Assembly: GCA_001940755.1 (NCBI GenBank)
Contig: MEHH01000003.1
Coordinates: forward strand, 1-32,079
Source: Candidatus Heimdallarchaeota archaeon AB_125
GTDB taxonomy: Archaea; Asgardarchaeota; Heimdallarchaeia; Heimdallarchaeales; Heimdallarchaeaceae
DNA: 32,079 nt
Direction of reading: 5' to 3'
The notes under the pieces are model-generated. The model had not been told where the DNA came from. It made no database searches and was given only the letters and a program-made list of their open reading frames with translations. The position numbers and the translations under genes are program-made. Shown piece after piece: positions 15,236-21,943 of the stretch (within the stretch, counting starts at the first letter, position 1; every line of letters starts with the position of its first letter).

Positions 15236-15412
15236 ATGACTAAATCAATCTTTTTCTGTTCCAAATGCAAAGCTTACACATTGAATGATAAATCATGCCC
15301 AATTTGTAAAGGAAAAGTTATTTCACCTCAACCTGCTCGTTTTTCTATAGAAAAGGAAAAGAAATACTCCATTTATAGAAGAAGATTACTCAAAGAAAAT
15401 CTGAAAGAGTAA
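15236..15412 (+). CDS. nop10: H/ACA ribonucleoprotein protein Nop10
   Basis: A 58-residue protein read directly from the sequence: an N-terminal zinc ribbon with CSKCKAYTL and CPICKGK (Cys8, Cys11, Cys21, Cys24), the linker VISPQPARFSIEKEKK and the C-terminal basic helix YSIYRRRLLKENLKE. Nop10 stabilises Cbf5 in box H/ACA particles that pseudouridylate rRNA. The order aIF2-alpha then Nop10 is a well known archaeal arrangement, and spacing is 12 bases. The ribosome-binding site is GAGAGATTTTA. In the family the motif PARFSPEDKY is usual; here it is PARFSIEKEKKY, with the PxRFS core kept. The stop TAA lies four bases from the convergent methyltransferase gene. Confidence 0.95.
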   Translation: MTKSIFFCSKCKAYTLNDKSCPICKGKVISPQPARFSIEKEKKYSIYRRRLLKENLKE

Positions 15413-15416
15413 TTTT

Positions 15417-16016
15417 TCATTTGCTTTGCACTATTGCAACTTTAATGATATGTTGTCTTTTTGTATGAAAACTATAGATTTTAGGTATTTCAAATTCTGC
15501 CTTTATTATCTCTTTTACTTCTTTGTTATGATTCTCTACAAATTTTTTCAAAAACTCGATATTCTTTTCTTGGTAGAGATGAATTGAATAGGTTACATCA
15601 GATGCATTTAGAGCGGATAGTAAGAATTCTTGATCTTTGATCCCTCCTTGAACACCAAAAGGACTGTTCATCAAAACTGTATCAAATCGTAGTTTGGTGC
15701 TTCTTACATCTTCTTCTATAAACCTTACATCCACATCCAATTTAACTGCATTTTGTTTGGCAATTTCTAATGCATCCTTATCAATTTCCAAGCCACTTAC
15801 TTCTTTTGCACCTAATTGTTTAGCACCTATTCCAAACATTCCAGTTCCACAACAAAAATCTCCAACAGTTTTGTTTTCTATGTGTCCAAGCTGGTAAGCT
15901 CTCCAGAGAATCAAAGCTGCAATGCGTGGTGGAGTTTGGTATTGTTCTAATTCAATTTTAGGTTTCTGAAATGTTTGTACCTGAGAAAGAAGCATTTCAA
16001 TATCCTTCTGTTTCAT
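15417..16016 (-). CDS. METTL5-like adenine N6 methyltransferase with NSPF motif
   Basis: This 199-residue class I methyltransferase resembles METTL5 and its archaeal relatives, which methylate one adenosine of small-subunit rRNA (m6A1832 of human 18S). Visible are the substrate-side opening LEQYQTPPRIAALILWRA, motif I DFCCGTGMFGIGAKQLGA (residues 53-70), the acidic LEIDKDALEIA, and motif IV LMNSPFGVQGG. The family usually reads NPPF; here Ser118 replaces the first Pro. The final part with SFHTKRQHIIKVAIVQSK also fits. It starts at ATG 16016, one base after the TrmJ stop, so the two are translationally coupled. In archaea the rRNA target has not been proven for most members. Confidence 0.82.
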   Translation of the reverse strand: MKQKDIEMLLSQVQTFQKPKIELEQYQTPPRIAALILWRAYQLGHIENKTVGDFCCGTGMFGIGAKQLGAKEVSGLEIDKDALEIAKQNAVKLDVDVRFIEEDVRSTKLRFDTVLMNSPFGVQGGIKDQEFLLSALNASDVTYSIHLYQEKNIEFLKKFVENHNKEVKEIIKAEFEIPKIYSFHTKRQHIIKVAIVQSK

Positions 16017-16017
16017 A

Positions 16018-16764
16018 CTAATCTCTTCCTTTTGTTTCTTTCAGCTGTTGAAGAATAGTTTTGAAAATACCTATTAACGAATGAATCTCTTCACTAGTTG
16101 AGAAACTTCTGTTAATAACAGTTGTAAAACTATGAAAAGCAATTGGTTTTCTGTAATCTTCATAATGAATCAAATCAATTAACTCTTGAACCAAATCAAA
16201 TAGAATCTTTCTTTCTACACTAGTTGATGTTCTTTCTTCTGCAATTCTCTTTTCAGTTTGTGATAGTTCCTTCCATATTTCATATAATATGATCGCAACA
16301 GCTTGAGAGATGTTCATGACCCTATGTTCACCTGGTACTGGAATATTGACCAAAATATCGCATAAACGTAATTCTTCATTTGACAAACCTCTGTCCTCTC
16401 TACCAAAAACAATTCCAATGATGCCTTGGGAAACATTTTGAATCTCACTAAGATTCCATGGAAATGACGGTTGTCTAAACACATTATAGTTCAAACCTGC
16501 TTTTGCTGAAGTTCCAATTAGAAATGAATAGTTTTGTTTAATTTCTTCTAAAGAACTGACAATTTCTGCATCTTCCAAGTATTTAATTGAGTGTTTAGCC
16601 CTCTTTCTCGCATCCCCATCTAAGTGATCAACTTGAGGTGCAATCAAAACTAATCTATTAATACCGAAGTTATTACATAGCCTTGCAATTGCACCTATAT
16701 TGCCCCCAATTCTAGGTTCAACTAAGATTACATCTTGTTTGAAATTTATTTCATAGTTTTTCAT
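16018..16764 (-). CDS. trmJ: tRNA (Cm32/Um32) 2'-O-methyltransferase, TrmJ family (SPOUT)
   Basis: The protein of about 248 residues has the SpoU-type knot: KQDVILVEPRIGGNIGAIARL (motif 1; VEPRIGGNIGAIAR with conserved Asn and Arg), VFGREDRGLSNEELRLCD (motif 2) and IPVPGEHRVMNISQAVAIILYE (motif 3; broken as IPVPGEHRVMNIS then QAVAIILYE). The C-terminal helical extension after residue 170 is the TrmJ type. Archaeal TrmJ methylates the ribose at position 32 in tRNA anticodon loops. ATG at 16764 follows GTGAA with four bases between; an in-frame GTG lies 9 bases upstream. The gene overlaps the end of the Mtq2 gene by 14 bases. The stop is TAG. Confidence 0.9.
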   Translation of the reverse strand: MKNYEINFKQDVILVEPRIGGNIGAIARLCNNFGINRLVLIAPQVDHLDGDARKRAKHSIKYLEDAEIVSSLEEIKQNYSFLIGTSAKAGLNYNVFRQPSFPWNLSEIQNVSQGIIGIVFGREDRGLSNEELRLCDILVNIPVPGEHRVMNISQAVAIILYEIWKELSQTEKRIAEERTSTSVERKILFDLVQELIDLIHYEDYRKPIAFHSFTTVINRSFSTSEEIHSLIGIFKTILQQLKETKGRD

Positions 16765-17386
16765 TTCTTTCACAAAAATCGATTTTTACTAAATATAGTT
16801 TCTCAAAGAATAGGGATAGTTGATTTTTTATTTCTAAATTCATTCCTTCTTTTTTTAAGTCTTGAATATCCTCATCAGACCAGCTAAGAGAGGAAAATAT
16901 TGTATAAAAAATGGTACTAATCTTGTTTTTTTGCAAAGAATCCAGCATAGTAAATGTCTCTTCATATCCTTTTTTTCCTCCGACTAGCATGAGCTTGTTT
17001 AAAGGGGACATAGTATCTTCTTCCTCTCCATCAGGTAAGTATGGTGGATTCCAGATGATAATATCTGATTTGAGATTATGAATTGCTTCAAGTTTATCCA
17101 TACATACAATATCAACTAGGTTACCAATATTGTTTAGCCTTAGATTTTGCTTTATTGCTTTTGTGGCACTAAAGGAGATATCCGATATTAGAAATTGTAT
17201 TTCAGGATTATTCTTAGCAAGTACAATAGAAATTATCCCCGATCCACTACCTATTTCTACAATTTTCTTTGTGTCGTTTGGTATATCTACCAAATCTAAT
17301 AAGAAAAATGTATCTTCAGCTGGAAAGTAGACATCGTCATCTAATTCTAGTTCTACTTCATATTTGGGGAAATTATATTTAACCAA
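16751..17386 (-). CDS. HemK/Mtq2-like glutamine N5-methyltransferase (release factor GGQ)
   Basis: This 211-residue class I methyltransferase has the short HemK2/Mtq2 layout: DDDVYFPAEDTFFLLDLV at the start (family Y.P.EDTFLLLD), motif I VEIGSGSGIISIVLAKN, ISDISFSATKAIKQN, and catalytic IIWNPPYLP with the NPPY motif that binds the amide. Members methylate the glutamine of the GGQ loop in eRF1/aRF1; aRF1 is in this window at 29654-30922. The start is TTG at 17386, six bases after GGTGA; it overlaps the end of ksgA by 34 bases. The order KsgA then HemK is conserved in archaea. The Trm112 partner needed by eukaryotic Mtq2 is not seen here. Confidence 0.9.
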   Translation of the reverse strand: MVKYNFPKYEVELELDDDVYFPAEDTFFLLDLVDIPNDTKKIVEIGSGSGIISIVLAKNNPEIQFLISDISFSATKAIKQNLRLNNIGNLVDIVCMDKLEAIHNLKSDIIIWNPPYLPDGEEEDTMSPLNKLMLVGGKKGYEETFTMLDSLQKNKISTIFYTIFSSLSWSDEDIQDLKKEGMNLEIKNQLSLFFEKLYLVKIDFCERNEKL

Positions 17387-18237
17387 AGTTCTTCACCAAT
17401 CCTTTTTTTAATATGTTTATGGAATTGCACAAGTTCTTCTAGAGACATTGTAAAAACTCGTCTATCCATAAATTGAAGAGAATCTAGAATGCTTCTTTCA
17501 ACAGCTAAATCTCGCTTTTCCATTCTTTTAATTATATTCAGCAAAATAGTTCTAACTGTCTTTTTCTTATTAGTAAACAGCAATCTCACAAAAGCAGAAA
17601 AACTGTCGTAATTCTCTATGTTTACTTCTTCTTTTCTTGTTATGGAAACTATTGATGAGAAAATCTTGGGTTGAGGATAGAATGAAGTTGGTTTAACTGT
17701 TTTAAGATTCTTACAATTTGCTTTTGAATTTATCATAACTGAAATTCTTGAATAATCCTTGGTCCCAGGTTTGGCAAAAAATCTGTCTGCAAACTCTCTC
17801 TGATACATGAGAACAGCTAAATCAAAAGTGTGCTCTAGAAGTTTAAATGTAATTGGTGAGGATATTTGATAGGGGAGATTAGAGATACATTTGTTAAATC
17901 TAGGAAGATCAACTTTAACTGCATCTCCTTGAATTATTTCTACATTTGTAAAATCCTTTAGAAAACTAGTTAAAAAATTAGCCATTCTTTTATCCTGTTC
18001 AATAATAATCAACTTTTTAGCTCTACTAGCTAAGCATTTAGACAAGTTCCCTATCCCCCCACCTATTTCAAGTATCACATCCTTCGATTGTATATCTGCT
18101 TGATTTACTTGAAAATTAATTATTTTTGAATCAATAAGAAAATTCTGACCTCTTTGACTTGAGGGAGTAATATTCAATTCTTTTAAACTATCAAAAACAT
18201 GCTTTCTTAATTCAAAAGAGGAGGTCCAGCAATCCAT
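17353..18237 (-). CDS. ksgA: 16S rRNA dimethyladenosine transferase KsgA/Dim1
   Basis: This 294-residue protein dimethylates two adjacent adenosines in helix 45 near the 3' end of 16S rRNA. The key parts are all present: SQRGQNFLID at residues 27-36 (family GQ.FL.D), motif I ILEIGGGIGNLSKCLASRA, IIIEQDKRMANFL, QGDAVKVDLP, and the catalytic ISNLPYQISSPITFKLLE with the NLPY motif. The FYPQPKIFSSIVSI segment (P.V.S.VV) marks the C-terminal RNA-binding domain. Length is normal for archaea. ATG at 18237 is used, 20 bases after the DUF655 stop. The stop TAG lies inside the Mtq2 gene. Confidence 0.96.
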   Translation of the reverse strand: MDCWTSSFELRKHVFDSLKELNITPSSQRGQNFLIDSKIINFQVNQADIQSKDVILEIGGGIGNLSKCLASRAKKLIIIEQDKRMANFLTSFLKDFTNVEIIQGDAVKVDLPRFNKCISNLPYQISSPITFKLLEHTFDLAVLMYQREFADRFFAKPGTKDYSRISVMINSKANCKNLKTVKPTSFYPQPKIFSSIVSITRKEEVNIENYDSFSAFVRLLFTNKKKTVRTILLNIIKRMEKRDLAVERSILDSLQFMDRRVFTMSLEELVQFHKHIKKRIGEELWLNIISPNMK

Positions 18238-18257
18238 TAATCAAACCATTTTTGATG

Positions 18258-18923
18258 TTACCTTTTTTGTCCAGAATCTGCGGATGCAGTAAATAACCTA
18301 TGTTTCTCGTCTCCTTCTAATTCTTGCATAATTCTGTTGAGAACCATTTTTCTTATATCAGAGATCTTTACTCTTTCTTCAATATCGCTAAACGAGACAA
18401 AAGGCATACTTTTTCTTGATTGCAATATCTCCCACATTAACTTCTTTCCAATACCAGGCACTAATTGAAGAGAGTGAATACGGTTAGTAATGGGTTGAGC
18501 TTTATTGAAAAATGAAACAAATCTCTTTTCATTTTTGTTAATAATTTTGAGAACGGCTTCTTCTAGCGATTCATATCCAGTATTGGTTAAATCGTTTATA
18601 GTAATTCTCCTTTTGATTTGTTTAATTGGAGTTTCCTCACTGATTTTTGGTAAGGGTAATTCAGTGAACTGAAGATAACTACCCTTTTTGTCAACAACCA
18701 TATCGAGTAAACTAAACCATGTTGTACCAATGCCTTGAATAGTTGGTTCCCTTTGCTTTGTTTGACCAAATCCTTTACCTTCTGGTAAATAGTCAAGGAC
18801 TAGAATTCGTGATTCATTTTTCTTTGTATGTTTAACACGAGTAACGGGACCAATAATGAAATCCTCACTTTCAGAGGATTTTTCAGGACGTTTATTTGAT
18901 CCAGAACGTTGATTGTTTACCAT
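18258..18923 (-). CDS. DUF655 family protein with helix-hairpin-helix
   Basis: This 221-residue protein matches archaeal DUF655: a basic N-terminal tail, a beta domain with RILVLDYLPEGKGF (family YV.DYLP.G), and a helix-hairpin-helix segment SLQLVPGIGKKLMWEILQ near residues 150-167, ending in SDIEERVKISDIRKMV. The biochemical role is unknown; the beta barrel and HhH suggest nucleic-acid binding. In many archaea it sits in the order eL21, RpoF, DUF655, KsgA, which is seen here except for the inserted TnpB-like element directly upstream. Its promoter may be ACTTTATAAG on the minus strand near 18980, so it may now be transcribed independently of rpoF. Confidence 0.88.
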   Translation of the reverse strand: MVNNQRSGSNKRPEKSSESEDFIIGPVTRVKHTKKNESRILVLDYLPEGKGFGQTKQREPTIQGIGTTWFSLLDMVVDKKGSYLQFTELPLPKISEETPIKQIKRRITINDLTNTGYESLEEAVLKIINKNEKRFVSFFNKAQPITNRIHSLQLVPGIGKKLMWEILQSRKSMPFVSFSDIEERVKISDIRKMVLNRIMQELEGDEKHRLFTASADSGQKR

Positions 18924-19076
18924 GATACTTCTCTCTCTATGATTAGATTTTTTTGTTTTAATGTTTAAATCTTTTTCTTATAAAGTCATTTCTTAAAGCT
19001 ATACTAAGAGGATATTTCACTCTTTTTCAACCTCTTTCTACTCTGGATGTTTTTTCCCGAGTTTAAATAACATTCT

Positions 19077-21026
19077 GTGAATATACATTTGAGACAATTG
19101 GGTACACAAACAACTTTCAAATCACAAACTTCTACTAGAACTAGCTTGAAGACAGTGATGAGAAGCTATCAAGTTATACTGAAGTGTGTAAACCAATCCC
19201 ACAGAGAAGATATTAATCAAAGAATAATGGAATTAGAAGAACAGCAGCATCTATTACTCACCCCTCAAGTAGTTAAGAAAGCTATAGAATTATATAGAAC
19301 TAATCCGAAGGAAAGGTTCTTCACTCGACAACTCTGCAAAACAGTAGGGAAGAGTCCTAATATTGCACAAAGCGCTTTCCACTGGTTATACATAGCTATC
19401 AAAGGAAAGATAGATAAGGAAAAGAAAGTACAAGGGTTACTCAGTTTTCTAGCAAAAAAACCTCAACAGTTGATAGAATGGGTGATTTTCGGTAGATCTC
19501 CTTATTCTGAGCGAAGTTTAGAAAACTATTGGGGAGTAAAAAGAAGATATATAATCAATCTTCTTACAAGTTCTAGATTCCAAACTGACTCCTATTGGAG
19601 AAAGAAACACAAAAACACCTACTTTACTGACTTCCTACAATTCAACGACTCCCTTCCTTTTTCGACACAAACTGACATCCTCCAAGCTCTTGATGATACT
19701 CTGTTTTACTACAAACACGAATTTTCTCTCATCCCACAGCTTACTAAAAATCAGAAAGCATTTCTGAAAAAACTCCAACTATTAAAGAAGGAACAGAATA
19801 CCGTAGTACCTTTTCTCACTTCATGGATAAATAGCCATCAAACTTCTCGATGGAAAAGTCTCAAAGAACTCGCAGAACAACTAGCGACAATTATAGGCAA
19901 GCCTTCCCGAAAACTCTTCTCAGCAGTAAGACTGATTATTGTTTTCACACTCTTTGATCATTACATGCAGAGTGTCCCTCAGTTAATCAAGGCTCTCCCT
20001 ATAGCTAATATTGTTCCCCCACCATTTAAACGTAAAAAGAAAGGAAGATTACCCATTAAATTATTAATAAAAAAGGATTATGTTATCATTCGAGAAGGGA
20101 ATGCACAAGAATTAACAGAACAATTCAAGAAGCAAGGATGGACAGAATTTGGTTTTCCAAGGAAAGGAAAACAGCGATTAACAGCTCAAGTTCACTTCCC
20201 TCCGAAAGTACTAGAGTATCTCAATAATGGTGCTCATATCAAGGTCTTTCAGGTAAGTAGCGGTAAAGCTCCTAGTTTCAAACCTTGTGTGGATGTAGTT
20301 TTAGAAGGAATACCTGCTTGTTTCTACTCATCTATGCTTCTTCACCATTATCTTTCGCAAATTCCTTCTAAAAAAACTTCTATCATTGGAATTGATATTA
20401 ACCGCTTAGGACAATATATGGTTGCTTTTAACACCTTAGTAGATCTTCCTCCAGATTTACTAGCTTTAGCCACACATTATGACCATCTCAGTACGAAGGT
20501 AATTGACGAACTTAACCGAGGATATCTTAGAAAACGAAAGGAGCGTGATACTTACGGAAGTTGTAAACTTAAGGGGGAACTCAATCGTGTCTATATTCGT
20601 CGCAGAAGAATTCTTCGTGAGATCACCCGTCTCCTTCCACATTTTCTTGCAGCAGTGTTGGTGAAGAAGCAGTGTAAAGTTCTCAAAATTGAACGCTTAA
20701 CAGCTGACCCTACAGGTACTAAAGGTGCCTTAGCGAAAGCAATCTACACCATGCCTGACAATTTGTTTATTTACAAAAAAGCTGTCTGGTTAGCTTCTCT
20801 CAAGCTAGGATATAACGTGAAGTTAGAAACGATCAATCCCTATCATACTAGCACCATTCATCATAGGTGTGGTGGTTCTCTCACTCGTCAAAAAGGTCAG
20901 TACGATGTTGCTCCTTGTACCAAGTGTAGTCAACAAGTTAATACTCACCTCAATGCTGCCAAAAATATTGCTTCCCTCCAAGGTACTCTCCTTCCTCTAG
21001 ATCCTTTCCCCTCGTCGCACGCGTAG
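19077..21026 (+). CDS. Large TnpB-like RuvC protein, RuvC-III Asp replaced by His
   Basis: The protein is 649 residues if it begins at GTG 19077, or 622 from ATG 19158, which gives a more TnpB-like start (MRSYQVILK). Residues to about 430 are a long, mostly helical and basic region without a familiar motif. The C-terminal third is TnpB-like: RuvC-I IIGIDINRLGQYMVAF (Asp440), RuvC-II KVLKIERLTAD (Glu539), then INPYHTSTIHHRCGG with a ribbon of His595, Cys598, Cys614 and Cys617, and RuvC-III VNTHLNAAKNIA. In TnpB and Cas12 the third catalytic Asp lies two residues before the NAA/NGA core; here that residue is His624. TnpB proteins are about 400 residues and use a right-end omega RNA to cut DNA. 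This one may be inactive, altered, or a repressor-type derivative. Confidence 0.85.
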   Translation: MNIHLRQLGTQTTFKSQTSTRTSLKTVMRSYQVILKCVNQSHREDINQRIMELEEQQHLLLTPQVVKKAIELYRTNPKERFFTRQLCKTVGKSPNIAQSAFHWLYIAIKGKIDKEKKVQGLLSFLAKKPQQLIEWVIFGRSPYSERSLENYWGVKRRYIINLLTSSRFQTDSYWRKKHKNTYFTDFLQFNDSLPFSTQTDILQALDDTLFYYKHEFSLIPQLTKNQKAFLKKLQLLKKEQNTVVPFLTSWINSHQTSRWKSLKELAEQLATIIGKPSRKLFSAVRLIIVFTLFDHYMQSVPQLIKALPIANIVPPPFKRKKKGRLPIKLLIKKDYVIIREGNAQELTEQFKKQGWTEFGFPRKGKQRLTAQVHFPPKVLEYLNNGAHIKVFQVSSGKAPSFKPCVDVVLEGIPACFYSSMLLHHYLSQIPSKKTSIIGIDINRLGQYMVAFNTLVDLPPDLLALATHYDHLSTKVIDELNRGYLRKRKERDTYGSCKLKGELNRVYIRRRRILREITRLLPHFLAAVLVKKQCKVLKIERLTADPTGTKGALAKAIYTMPDNLFIYKKAVWLASLKLGYNVKLETINPYHTSTIHHRCGGSLTRQKGQYDVAPCTKCSQQVNTHLNAAKNIASLQGTLLPLDPFPSSHA

Positions 21027-21071
21027 GGGATCCACTCAAACGACGGTTAGGTAGCCTCTGCAAGCCTAACC
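21013..21071 (+). ncRNA. Structured right end of the TnpB-like element: candidate omega-RNA scaffold
   Basis: CGTCG (21013-21017) can pair with CGACG (21041-21045) around a 23-base loop, and GGTTAGG (21045-21051) pairs perfectly with CCTAACC (21065-21071). The first arm lies inside the last codons of the TnpB-like gene. In IS605-type elements the guide RNA is made from the 3' end of tnpB plus the right end, and the guide is the DNA just beyond the element. The boundaries and any transcription are inferred. Confidence 0.4.
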
Positions 21072-21148
21072 AAGTTTCATAACGTGTGTAAATAAGTAGG
21101 AATCAAAAAAACTTTTTGCTTTCTTGGTATTAATCCCATTTTGTGTTC

Positions 21149-21502
21149 TTATAGAGCTTTGGGTTCTCTATCGATAAATGGCTTAATTATATCAAAGATT
21201 TCATTGATATCAGAATCTGTGAGCATTTGAGGTTCTTTTGAGAGCAAATCCTTCAATTCTTCTGTAGATGGAGGGAGTATATTTGCAATTGTATATGCAG
21301 ATAGTTCAGAAAGTTTGTATTTTTTCATTAACCTCGCAACGATTTTTCTAGATTCTTCAGGTTCAATTCTAGCATTTTGCATAGCATGCTCAAATGCAAC
21401 TCTTTGCCAGTAGGAAAGTTCTGATTCTTCACTTCTTTCCTGTAAAATACGCATAGCTTCAGAAATTGTTAATGGTTTTTTATCGAGACCATGTTTAGGC
21501 AT
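21149..21502 (-). CDS. rpoF: DNA-directed RNA polymerase subunit F (Rpb4 homologue)
   Basis: This 117-residue protein is archaeal RpoF, which with RpoE forms the stalk of RNA polymerase and helps open-complex formation and RNA contact. The KPLTISEAMRILQERS opening, LSYWQRVAFEHAMQNAR and the C-terminal HRDC-like helices LSELSAYTIANILPPSTEEL and DINEIFDIIKPFI are typical. The ATG at 21502 lies 12 bases downstream of the eL21 stop, so the two share a transcript. Downstream, where DUF655 would follow in other archaea, lies the convergent TnpB-like element. Length is normal. Confidence 0.95.
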   Translation of the reverse strand: MPKHGLDKKPLTISEAMRILQERSEESELSYWQRVAFEHAMQNARIEPEESRKIVARLMKKYKLSELSAYTIANILPPSTEELKDLLSKEPQMLTDSDINEIFDIIKPFIDREPKAL

Positions 21503-21514
21503 AAAATCACTTCA

Positions 21515-21826
21515 TTAATTTTCTTGTTGAATAACAGAACGACTTAAGCGTAAGTGTTCTTTTGCACAGATAATTTGCTTCCAAGCTTTTCCTTGTCTTA
21601 TTAAAACAATGAAAGCTTTTCCTTGCTTTTTTGTAATCTCTCCAGTTTTACCTTGATATCTTTTATGAGGCATTCCTCTATGTTCACCTGAATCAATAAT
21701 AATATCGACTATGTCGCCTTCGTTGAAATCTCGCAATAGATAGTCTAAAGGTCGAATACCTTTATCTCTTACATGCTTTCTCATGAGATGTCTTGTTCTG
21801 GCACGATAACCTTTGGATTTTCGCAT
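21515..21826 (-). CDS. rpl21e: Large-subunit ribosomal protein eL21
   Basis: This 103-residue basic protein matches archaeal/eukaryotic L21e: KSKGYRARTRHLMRKHVRDK at the start, IRPLDYLLRDFNEGDIVDII (family L..YL..F..GD.V.I), and GMPHKRYQGKTGEI followed by KQGKAFIVLI (family G.PH..Y.G.TG.V....G.A..V). It belongs to the large ribosomal subunit near 5S rRNA. The ATG at 21826 follows GGTGTAAAGT. A 117-base gap upstream contains GATTAAAAGTTAC on the minus strand, a possible TATA element about 60 bases from the start, so this may be the promoter for eL21-RpoF. Confidence 0.97.
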   Translation of the reverse strand: MRKSKGYRARTRHLMRKHVRDKGIRPLDYLLRDFNEGDIVDIIIDSGEHRGMPHKRYQGKTGEITKKQGKAFIVLIRQGKAWKQIICAKEHLRLSRSVIQQEN

Positions 21827-21943
21827 ACTTTACACCTTTATGTCATAATACACAAGTGAGCAAATTCCCTCGATGTAACTTTTAATCTTTTCGTTATCCG
21901 TTCTGGTGATAGTAGAACTAAACTTCAAAACTAATGGGTTTAT

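Larger units (their letters stand above)
19000..21100 (+). mobile_element. IS605/IS1341-like element carrying only a TnpB-like gene
   Basis: A plus-strand block sits in the otherwise minus-strand rpoF-DUF655 junction. It holds one TnpB-like gene and no Y1 transposase (TnpA). Left of the gene, AAGAG (19006-19010) and CTCTT (19020-19024) form a hairpin, and right of it GGTTAGG/CCTAACC (21045-21071) forms another; subterminal hairpins at both ends are typical of this class, which has no terminal inverted repeats or target duplication. Exact ends cannot be fixed from one copy. Codon choice is more C-rich than in flanking genes, suggesting separate origin. Confidence 0.6.

Noticed and set aside
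18924-21148. Terminal inverted repeats or target duplication around the TnpB-like element
   Set aside because: I found none; hairpins at the ends and lack of duplication fit the IS605 class, so DDE-type transposition was not assigned.
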